From: Burkholderiales bacterium UBA1834
GTDB taxonomy: Bacteria; Pseudomonadota; Gammaproteobacteria; Burkholderiales; Burkholderiaceae_C
Assembly: GCA_002339015.1 (NCBI GenBank)
Contig: DDJC01000020.1
Span: 65,588 to 71,097, forward strand
Direction of reading: 5' to 3'
DNA length: 5,510 bases
In this document: piece by piece, positions 1 to 5,365 of the stretch
Numbering within the stretch: position 1 is the first letter of the stretch
Layout: each line of letters begins with the position of its first letter
The notes under the pieces: generated by a model
Seen by the model: only the letters and a program-made list of their open reading frames with translations
Database searches by the model: none
What the model was told of the DNA's origin: nothing
Program-made: the position numbers and the translations under genes

Positions 1-835
1 GGAACACCTGGGTGAAGAAGATGGTGACGCCGTCGCGGGCCAGCTTCTTGATGTCGACGCCGGCTTCTCGCAGGCGTTGCATGTGGCTGATGGGCACGCC
101 CTTCATGCGCTCCATCACCATCACGGTGGTGGTGCAGTAGTCCCAGAACATCTCGGGCACCAGCACCAGGTCCAGGCCCTGCATGTTGCGGCGCAGCTGG
201 GCGGCGTTGGCGGCTTCGCGCACCAGGTCGAGTTCGTCGTGCAGGTACTTGTCGAACTCGGCCACCACTTCGCGGGGTTTGAGGCGCCGGCCGTCGTCGG
301 ACATGCGCTCGATCCAGCGGGCCAGCTTGCGCATCAGGGCCAGGTCATCGTCGATGACGGACAGCATGCCGGGGCGCAGCACCTTCACGGCCACCTCGCG
401 GCCATCGTGCAGCACGGCAAAGTGCACCTGGGCGATGGAAGCGCTGGCCACTGGTGTCGGGTCGAACTCGCGGAACACCTGAGCCAGGGGACGGCGGAAA
501 GCCTTCTCGACCAGGCGGATCGATTCCTCGCTGGGGAAGGGCGGCACGCGGTCCTGCAGCCTGGCCAGTTCGTCGGCCACGTCCGGCGGCAGCAGGTCGC
601 GCCTCGTGGACAGCATCTGCCCGAACTTGACGAAGATGGGGCCCAGGCGTTCCAGGGCGATGCGCAGGCGTTCGCCGCGCGGGGCGTCCAGCCTGCGGCC
701 GATGGACAGCACCCTGCCCAGCAGGGTGAGCATGGGGTGGCGCAGGCTGCCCAGCAGCAGCGTGTCCAGCCCGTAGCGCAGACCGATCAACCCGATGTAG
801 AGCGGGCGCAGCGATGTACGCAGCTTGCGTCGCAT
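1..835 (-). CDS. ubiB: UbiB, ABC1/ADCK-type atypical kinase-like protein of ubiquinone biosynthesis (partial, C-terminus off the left edge)
   Basis: Reading the minus strand from the ATG at 835 gives 278 uninterrupted codons to the window edge; the family is normally over 500 residues, so about half is present. Visible family features are the KxGQ motif in the N-terminal extension (K70-F-G-Q73, followed by MLSTRRDLLP), the alanine/serine-rich nucleotide loop ASASIAQVH (130-138), the beta-3 lysine in VAVKVLRPG (K151), and the ExD element (E201-L-D203) followed by REAANAAQLRRN. The visible end, ARDGVTIFFTQVF, matches the stretch just before the family's HxD catalytic segment, which lies outside the window with the C-terminal membrane helices. 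In known systems UbiB is a membrane-associated ATPase that supports the Ubi complex and lipid-intermediate handling; it is not itself the hydroxylase. It starts 11 bases after the ubiJ stop, so co-transcription is likely. No clear Shine-Dalgarno is seen, which fits translational coupling to ubiJ. Identification is from remembered family sequence, not a search. Confidence 0.95.
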   Translation of the reverse strand, partial: MRRKLRTSLRPLYIGLIGLRYGLDTLLLGSLRHPMLTLLGRVLSIGRRLDAPRGERLRIALERLGPIFVKFGQMLSTRRDLLPPDVADELARLQDRVPPFPSEESIRLVEKAFRRPLAQVFREFDPTPVASASIAQVHFAVLHDGREVAVKVLRPGMLSVIDDDLALMRKLARWIERMSDDGRRLKPREVVAEFDKYLHDELDLVREAANAAQLRRNMQGLDLVLVPEMFWDYCTTTVMVMERMKGVPISHMQRLREAGVDIKKLARDGVTIFFTQVF

Positions 836-846
836 GCGGGGCCCGG

Positions 847-1410
847 TCAGTGGCCGGAGCCGCGGGGCGCGTCGGCGGCACTGCCGGGCCGCAGGCGGCT
901 CAGAGCCTGCTTCACGCCATCGGCCACCGTCTTGAGCAGTTGGGTGGGTGCCACGCCCAGCCAGCGGGCCAGGTCGTCCTCAATGTCCCAGCGCAGGTTC
1001 TTCATCAGCCAGGACACGGCTTCGGCCAGGGCTGCATCACCTTCGATGGTGACGGGGGGGCGCTGGCGCTTGAAGGCCAGGCGAACGGCCTGAAGCGGAT
1101 CGGGCAGATCGAGCGTGACGCTCAGGCCACCGCTCGGCGGCACGGGGGTATCGGCGGCGATGGTCGGTTCTGCCAGTTCCAGCAGGCCGGCCGGCGTGAT
1201 CAGCAGGCCGACGTGGCGGGGCAGTGGCTCGGCCAGCTTGTTGGCCCAGGCCGTGCTGTCCGGCAGGCGCAGGTGCAGGTCGATGCGGCGCCCGGCGTGG
1301 GGCCTGAGCTTGTGGACCGCGGCCGGCTCGCTGGCGATGACGTGGTTGGCCAGCAGCACCAGACGGGCCGTGGCGGCGTTGCTCAGGGTTTGAAGCAGGG
1401 GAGGCAGCAT
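847..1410 (-). CDS. ubiJ: UbiJ, SCP2-domain ubiquinone biosynthesis accessory factor
   Basis: A 187-residue protein beginning MLPPLLQTLSNAATARLVLL, with an SCP2-like N-terminal to central region (roughly 10-135, including PPVTIEGDAALAEAVSWLM at 118-136) and a C-terminal helical part (WDIEDDLARWLG, TQLLKTVADGVKQAL) typical of UbiJ. UbiJ is a soluble lipid-binding protein of the aerobic Ubi complex, thought to hold the hydrophobic ubiquinone intermediates. The frame stays open upstream to an ATG at 1479. I prefer the ATG at 1410 because the extra 23 residues (PTAGTAFSSPPSKGFGATYNAL) look non-native, a -10-like hexamer lies 7-12 bases upstream of 1410, and the extension would overlap the candidate sigma-54 element. 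Sequence divergence in UbiJ is high, so the call rests heavily on the 11-base spacing to ubiB and the known ubiE-ubiJ-ubiB order. ubiE is not next door here; the EPS genes occupy that side. Confidence 0.85.
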   Translation of the reverse strand: MLPPLLQTLSNAATARLVLLANHVIASEPAAVHKLRPHAGRRIDLHLRLPDSTAWANKLAEPLPRHVGLLITPAGLLELAEPTIAADTPVPPSGGLSVTLDLPDPLQAVRLAFKRQRPPVTIEGDAALAEAVSWLMKNLRWDIEDDLARWLGVAPTQLLKTVADGVKQALSRLRPGSAADAPRGSGH

Positions 1411-1416
1411 GAGGGC

Positions 1417-1422
1417 ATTGTA
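1417..1422 (-). promoter_or_regulatory. Candidate -10 element for ubiJ-ubiB, possibly leaderless
   Basis: On the minus strand TACAAT (5 of 6 against TATAAT) is followed by six bases (GCCCTC) and then the ubiJ ATG. A sigma-70 transcript would therefore start at or next to the A of the start codon. No Shine-Dalgarno precedes this ATG, which agrees with a leaderless mRNA. No recognisable -35 hexamer occurs 16-18 bases upstream (AAGCAA, CAAGCA, CCAAGC), so the promoter would be weak or activator-dependent. It is an inference from spacing alone. Confidence 0.4.
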
Positions 1423-1433
1423 GGTGGCGCCAA

Positions 1434-1450
1434 ACCCCTTGCTTGGGGGT
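1434..1450. repeat. Interrupted palindrome ACCCC-N7-GGGGT between the divergent genes
   Basis: ACCCC at 1434-1438 and GGGGT at 1446-1450 are perfect inverted arms separated by seven bases (TTGCTTG). The element covers the place where a -35 for ubiJ would lie and is 23 bases upstream of the candidate sigma-54 -24 element. It could be an operator half-site pair or a short RNA hairpin. There is no T-run after it, so it is not a terminator. Five-base GC-rich arms can occur by chance in this genome. Confidence 0.3.
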
Positions 1451-1473
1451 GAGGAGAAGGCCGTACCAGCAGT

Positions 1474-1489
1474 CGGCACAAGATATGCT
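1474..1489 (+). promoter_or_regulatory. Candidate sigma-54 (RpoN) -24/-12 promoter for the EPS operon
   Basis: CGGCACAAGATATGCT compares with the sigma-54 consensus TGGCACGNNNNTTGCW. The invariant GG (1475-1476) and GC (1487-1488) are separated by exactly 10 bases. GGCAC and TGCT are intact; the first base is C for T, the seventh A for G, and one T of TTGC is A. Transcription would start near 1500, about 110 bases upstream of the wcaJ-type start codon. No better sigma-70 promoter was found in 1490-1609. Sigma-54 with an NtrC-type activator is known to control EPS genes in some floc-forming and PEP-CTERM betaproteobacteria, which fits the neighbour genes. No activator gene or confirmed upstream activator site is visible in the window. 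Confidence 0.55.
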
Positions 1490-1577
1490 GCGGCGCAACA
1501 GACAGATTTGTAGCAGGGTGAATCATGTCTCTTCTGTCATTTTTTTTGATCCACAATCGCCCATTCAGATCTTACGG

Positions 1578-1590
1578 CCGGCCGAGCCGG
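1578..1590 (+). other. Small hairpin in the EPS leader, upstream of the wcaJ-type start
   Basis: CCGGC (1578-1582) and GCCGG (1586-1590) form a five-base-pair all-GC stem with a CGA loop. It overlaps an eight-base GGCCGGCC palindrome (1576-1583) and the first bases of a six-G run (1589-1594), the only purine run that could pair with 16S rRNA before the ATG at 1610, although its spacing of 15 bases is long. The stem could therefore reduce ribosome access. The evidence is only the base pairing. Confidence 0.25.
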
Positions 1591-1609
1591 GGGGCAGCCA
1601 GCGGTTCTC

Positions 1610-3004
1610 ATGTTCAATAACCGAAACTACAACCGGACATTCTTCAACGCGCCGCAGTCGGTCACCTCTTTCGTCGCTGCCTTCCTGGAGCCGACGATCA
1701 CGGTGGTGACGTTCCTGGCCGTGATGGCCTGGCACGGCGAGCCTGTGTTCCGCGCCTCCATGGCCTTGTGCCTGCTGGTGTTCGCGCTGACCTTCCCCGG
1801 CCGAAACCGCTTCTATGACAACCGCCTGGAGGCGGCGGTGGACATCACCACCTCGTGGGTGTCGATGCTGGCCATCCTGTGGCTGTGTGGCTACGCCACC
1901 AACAGCCTGCATTTCTTCGATTCCGATGTGATGCTGACCTGGGGCGTGCTCACGCCCCTGCTGCAGTGGGCCGCCGTGCTGATCGGTAAATGGGTGTTGT
2001 CGCACCGCGCGGCCCAGCCGTTCGCGCGTCGGCGTGCCATCGTGGTGGGCGCCGGTCCGCTGGGCGGCAAGGTGGCGCGGGCCCTGCAGGGCAACAGCGA
2101 GCGCGGCACCGAGTTCGTGGGCTATTTCGATGACCGCACCGACAGCCGTGTGTTGCCCGAGGCGGTCAACATGCGCCTGGGCGGGCTGAGGGACGTGGCC
2201 AACTACGTCTACGCCCATGGCATCCACGAGGTCTACATCACGCTGCCGCTGGGTTCCCAGCCCCGCATCGTGGAACTGCTCGAGGCCGTGCAGGGCACGA
2301 CCGCCTCTCTTTACTTCGTGCCGGATGTCTTCGGCATCAGCATCATCCAGGGGCGCCTGCAGGACATGAACGGCGTGCCCGTCGTGGGCATCTGCGAGAC
2401 GCCCTTCACCGGCACGAACGCGCTGGTCAAGCGGGTGTCGGACATCATCCTTGCACTTGTCATCCTGGTGATGATCTCGCCCATCCTGGCCGCGCTGGCC
2501 ATTGGCGTGAAGCTCAGCTCACCCGGCCCGATCATCTTCAAGCAGCGCCGCAATGGGCTGGATGGCGAAGAGATCATGGTCTACAAGTTCCGCTCGATGC
2601 GGGTGATGGACAACGGCGCCGTGGTCAAGCAGGCCACCAAGGGCGATCCGCGCATCACACCCTTCGGCGCCTTCATCCGCAAGACATCGCTTGACGAACT
2701 CCCACAGTTCGTCAACGTGCTGCAGGGGCGCATGAGCATCGTTGGTCCGCGCCCGCATGCCGTGGCCCACAACGAAGAGTACCGGCGCCTGATCAAGGCC
2801 TACATGGTGCGCCACAAGGTCAAGCCCGGCATCACCGGATGGGCCCAGGTTAACGGCTGCCGTGGGGAAACCGAGACCATCGAGAAGATGCAGGCTCGGG
2901 TTGAATACGACCTGGAGTACCTGCGCAACTGGACGCTGGCGCTGGACCTGCAGATCATCATCCGTACGGTGCGATTGATGGTGTTTGATCGTAATGCTTA
3001 TTGA
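1610..3004 (+). CDS. wcaJ: WcaJ-type undecaprenyl-phosphate glucose-1-phosphate transferase (EPS initiating polyprenyl glycosylphosphotransferase)
   Basis: At 464 aa this matches the usual length of the long polyprenyl phosphosugar transferases. An N-terminal membrane region (about 20-130, roughly four helices) is followed by a nucleotide-binding-like domain beginning RRAIVVGAGPLGGKVARAL (141-159). The C-terminal bacterial sugar transferase domain starts at K274-R275. It has a membrane-inserted helix containing Ser290-Pro291 (the helix-breaking motif of a re-entrant helix), SSPGPIIFKQRR (303-314), VYKFRSM, the catalytic Asp-Glu pair D362-E363 in TSLDELPQ, MSIVGPRPHA (375-384) and PGITGWAQVNG (406-416). 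It should transfer glucose-1-phosphate (possibly galactose-1-phosphate) from a UDP-sugar to undecaprenyl phosphate at the cytoplasmic face, the first step of EPS repeat-unit assembly. GICETPFTG...LVKRVSD and the RGETETIEKMQARVEYDLEYLRNW block favour the WcaJ glucose subfamily, and the DRNAY end resembles EpsB-named members. Sugar specificity is inferred. It is the first gene of the cluster, with a weak ribosome site and a leader of about 110 bases if the sigma-54 element is used. Confidence 0.93.
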   Translation: MFNNRNYNRTFFNAPQSVTSFVAAFLEPTITVVTFLAVMAWHGEPVFRASMALCLLVFALTFPGRNRFYDNRLEAAVDITTSWVSMLAILWLCGYATNSLHFFDSDVMLTWGVLTPLLQWAAVLIGKWVLSHRAAQPFARRRAIVVGAGPLGGKVARALQGNSERGTEFVGYFDDRTDSRVLPEAVNMRLGGLRDVANYVYAHGIHEVYITLPLGSQPRIVELLEAVQGTTASLYFVPDVFGISIIQGRLQDMNGVPVVGICETPFTGTNALVKRVSDIILALVILVMISPILAALAIGVKLSSPGPIIFKQRRNGLDGEEIMVYKFRSMRVMDNGAVVKQATKGDPRITPFGAFIRKTSLDELPQFVNVLQGRMSIVGPRPHAVAHNEEYRRLIKAYMVRHKVKPGITGWAQVNGCRGETETIEKMQARVEYDLEYLRNWTLALDLQIIIRTVRLMVFDRNAY

Positions 3005-3012
3005 ATTTTTGA

Positions 3013-3017
3013 AGGTG
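3013..3017 (+). promoter_or_regulatory. Ribosome binding site that decides the epsL start
   Basis: AGGTG (within GAAGGTG, 3011-3017) can pair with the end of 16S rRNA. It stands seven bases before the ATG at 3025 but only four before an in-frame GTG at 3022. The spacing and the stronger codon favour the ATG; the choice changes the protein by a single residue. Confidence 0.5.
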
Positions 3018-3024
3018 TCGCGTG

Positions 3025-4257
3025 ATGACGAAGAAGGATCAAAGCCGTTTCTTGATTCCCGGCTTGGCGGCCGTTGCATGTCTGCTGATGGCTGCTGTAG
3101 CACACGCTGAGACACCGCTCAGCTTGGTTGTGAGTGAAGAGCTGACTTATGAAAGCAACGTTTTCAAAGACAATGCCAATAAGCGGCGCGATGCCATTTC
3201 AACCACAGGTGTTCAAGTGGGTTTTAATAAGGAATACGGTCGACAAACTTACAAGGCTTCAGCCACTGCCGTCGCAAAAAGATATAAAAATACAAAAGAT
3301 TATGATAATGATGGTTATAACGTTGTGTTGGGCGCTTCTAGTTCACTGCTGTCCAATTGGTATGCGACTGTCGACTACTCCAATGTGAGGCAGCAACAAA
3401 ATCCAGAAGATCAGGGGAATCTGCGATATCTTGAAACAGTTAGTCTGCAGAGTGGGTCCTTGTTTCTTCAGTACGGCCTATATGGTCGTTGGTCAGTTAA
3501 TGGGACGCTGGATAAGGATAAAATTACTTATGATGTGCTCGACTATAACGATCGAGACTCATTAGCGTATCGCCTTGGGGTGCGTTTTTCGCCTACCGAT
3601 CTGATTTATATCGATGGAAGCGTCAAGCGTTCGGATATTGATTACGATAAATACCGCCTTGCTGGCGGTACTGGCAACAAGGTTAAGCGGACTGATTATG
3701 ATTTGAGTTCGCGGTGGATTGTGACTGGATACAGTCAATTGAGTGGCCGCATCGGTTGGACTCAGGAAAAGAATGATGGCGATTCTCGGCGTGATTTCAA
3801 TGGCTTGACTGGTCGAATTTCTTGGAACTATTCGCCGGCAGGGAAAATGACTTATGCTCTAACATTTGACCGGGATACCAATAATGCTGGTGGATTCACC
3901 AGTCTCCAGTTTGCAAATCTGTCTCAATACACCAGCCAAAATAGGGTTACCACAGGTCTGTCGCTGAGTGCCACTTGGGCGGCTACTTCAAAGATTTCAC
4001 TGAATGCTAGCACCTCATACCGGAGGATTCGCGAAGAACTTGCCAACTCCATCTCCGATGGGGCGAATACAGGTGTCACGGGATCAAGTCGTGCTAATGG
4101 TAGATATAATAGTTACTCGGTAGGGGTTAAATATAATCCCATTAAATCCCTCGCCTTGGGATGTGATGTTGAGAGATACAGCCGTTCTCAATCCATCCTG
4201 ACCAGGGAGTTCGATGGGGATTCAGTAAGTTGCAACGCTGTCTTCTCAATCGACTGA
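3025..4257 (+). CDS. epsL: EpsL-type exopolysaccharide-operon outer-membrane beta-barrel protein
   Basis: A 410-residue exported protein. The signal peptide has a basic start (MTKKDQSR), a hydrophobic core and probable cleavage after AHA (residue 28). The mature part is rich in alternating aromatic and polar strands (for example NWYATVDYSNV, FLQYGLYGRWSVNGTL, AYRLGVRFSPTDLIYIDGSVK, YSVGVKYNPI), as expected of an outer-membrane barrel. The N-terminal pattern SEELTYESNVFKD...RRDAISTTGVQVGFNKEYGRQTYKA resembles the EpsL family of EPS operons. Its exact role is not settled; it may help EPS export or anchoring at the outer membrane. Two cysteines of the mature protein, C380 and C403, could form a disulfide. 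The chain ends in Asp rather than the usual aromatic residue of barrel proteins. The gene is markedly poorer in GC than its neighbours (sampled 60-base stretches of 38-42%) and uses AT-rich codons, suggesting separate ancestry. It begins 20 bases after the previous stop, and its stop abuts the galE start. Identification is from pattern, not a search. Confidence 0.82.
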   Translation: MTKKDQSRFLIPGLAAVACLLMAAVAHAETPLSLVVSEELTYESNVFKDNANKRRDAISTTGVQVGFNKEYGRQTYKASATAVAKRYKNTKDYDNDGYNVVLGASSSLLSNWYATVDYSNVRQQQNPEDQGNLRYLETVSLQSGSLFLQYGLYGRWSVNGTLDKDKITYDVLDYNDRDSLAYRLGVRFSPTDLIYIDGSVKRSDIDYDKYRLAGGTGNKVKRTDYDLSSRWIVTGYSQLSGRIGWTQEKNDGDSRRDFNGLTGRISWNYSPAGKMTYALTFDRDTNNAGGFTSLQFANLSQYTSQNRVTTGLSLSATWAATSKISLNASTSYRRIREELANSISDGANTGVTGSSRANGRYNSYSVGVKYNPIKSLALGCDVERYSRSQSILTREFDGDSVSCNAVFSID

Positions 4258-5316
4258 ATGTTTGTGCAGATTGGCAAACCCTCTGCGGGGGTAATACTGC
4301 TCACAGGGGCCGCCGGCTACATTGCTTCGCACACCTGGCTTGCGCTGCTGGATGCGGGCTATCAGGTATTGGGTATTGACAACTTTTGCAATAGTTCGCC
4401 CCAAGTGCTGGAGCGCATTCAGGCACTGTCAGGCAGATCTCTCGACTTTGTGCGGGGGGATGTATGCGACGTCTTGGCATTGGATGAAGCCTTCAAGTTA
4501 GCTGCCCGTCAGGGCGGGCGGGTCTCTGCTGTGGTCCATTTCGCTGCGCTCAAAGCTGTGGGCGAATCCGTCGAGAAGCCACTTGAGTACTTCAACAACA
4601 ATATTGGCGGTCTGATCTCCGTGTGCCAGGCCATGGAGCGCCATGGCGCCACCAATCTGGTGTTCAGCTCGTCGGCCACGGTCTATGGCCAGCCCAAGCA
4701 ACTGCCAATCAAAGAAGGCGCAGATCTGCAGGCCACCAACCCTTACGGCCAGACCAAGCTGATGGGTGAAGAGATGCTGCGTGAACTGGAGCGCTGCAAC
4801 CCTGCCTGGAAGATCGCCTACCTGCGCTACTTCAACCCTGTGGGCGCCCATCCCAGCGGCCAGATCGGTGAAGACCCTCGTGGCGTGCCCAACAACCTGA
4901 TGCCCTACGTGGCCCAGGTGGCGGTGGGCAAGCGCGCCCACCTCAACGTGTTTGGCAATGACTACGACACGCCAGACGGCACCGGTGTGCGTGATTACAT
5001 CCATGTCTGCGACTTGGCTGAAGGCCATGTGGCCGCTCTGCGTTATCTGGATGAGCGGCGGCAATCGCTCACCGTCAACCTGGGCACAGGGCAGGGCTAC
5101 AGCGTGATCGAGGTGGCCAAGGCCTATGAGCGGGCCAGCGGCAAACCCATCCCCCTCGTTTACGCGCCCCGCCGCGCTGGCGATGTCGCTGCCTGCTATG
5201 CTGACCCGACACTCGCACAAACCCTGATGGGCTGGAAGGCCCGCCGGGGCCTCGACGACATGTGCGCCGATTCCTGGCGCTGGCAATCACTCAACCCGCA
5301 GGGTTTCGAGGGCTGA
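4258..5316 (+). CDS. galE: UDP-glucose 4-epimerase GalE
   Basis: A 352-residue extended short-chain dehydrogenase/reductase, close to the usual 338 or so plus a ten-residue N-terminal extension. Visible are the NAD-binding loop TGAAGYIASH (16-25), the ribose-binding acidic residue D41 in LGIDNFCNSS, the VVHFAALKAVGES segment, FNNNIGG, the catalytic serine in FSSSATVYG (S139), the YxxxK pair Y163/K167 in NPYGQTKLMGEE, RYFNPVGAHPSG, and GTGVRDYIHVCDLAEGH. It interconverts UDP-glucose and UDP-galactose in the cytoplasm and would feed UDP-galactose to EPS assembly. The loop is GxxGxxA, where most GalE proteins have a third glycine. The ATG at 4258 directly follows the epsL stop (TGAATG) without a Shine-Dalgarno, so translation probably depends on re-initiation. 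GC content rises inside the gene, from about 50-55% before about 4620 to about 65% after it. Confidence 0.96.
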   Translation: MFVQIGKPSAGVILLTGAAGYIASHTWLALLDAGYQVLGIDNFCNSSPQVLERIQALSGRSLDFVRGDVCDVLALDEAFKLAARQGGRVSAVVHFAALKAVGESVEKPLEYFNNNIGGLISVCQAMERHGATNLVFSSSATVYGQPKQLPIKEGADLQATNPYGQTKLMGEEMLRELERCNPAWKIAYLRYFNPVGAHPSGQIGEDPRGVPNNLMPYVAQVAVGKRAHLNVFGNDYDTPDGTGVRDYIHVCDLAEGHVAALRYLDERRQSLTVNLGTGQGYSVIEVAKAYERASGKPIPLVYAPRRAGDVAACYADPTLAQTLMGWKARRGLDDMCADSWRWQSLNPQGFEG

Positions 5317-5365
5317 CCGATCTGCGATTGGCCCTGATCTCAGGCTTCAAGCACTTACCACTGTC

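Noticed and set aside
77..1093. A long plus-strand open frame (338 codons), rich in His, Gln, Gly and Ala.
   Set aside because: It lies opposite ubiB and ubiJ, whose motifs are unmistakable on the minus strand; its His/Gln/Ala bias is the usual by-product of reading a high-GC gene backwards.
1411..1479. N-terminal extension of ubiJ to an ATG at 1479.
   Set aside because: The extra 23 residues do not resemble the family, and the interval carries promoter-like signals on both strands.
1538..1550. The eight-T run considered as a rho-independent terminator.
   Set aside because: No GC-rich stem lies directly before it on the plus strand, and it lies between a candidate promoter and its gene rather than at a gene end.
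1443..1709. A short plus-strand frame (88 codons) spanning the promoter region and the start of the transferase gene.
   Set aside because: It is in a different frame from the transferase, Arg/Ser-rich, without a ribosome site, and starts upstream of the candidate promoter.
1565..2227. A 220-codon minus-strand frame opposite the wcaJ-type gene.
   Set aside because: The plus-strand frame has full transferase motifs; the antisense product is His/Gln/Gly-rich low-complexity sequence with no family pattern.
2519..3115. A 198-codon minus-strand frame crossing the wcaJ-epsL junction.
   Set aside because: It covers two real plus-strand genes and their ribosome site, with no recognisable domain.
3149..3388. 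A 79-codon plus-strand frame inside the 5' part of epsL.
   Set aside because: It is out of frame with the continuous signal-peptide-plus-barrel protein and has no start signal or recognisable motif.
4498..5286. A 262-codon minus-strand frame opposite galE.
   Set aside because: GalE motifs run through the whole plus-strand frame; the antisense frame is a composition artefact of the GC-rich part of galE.
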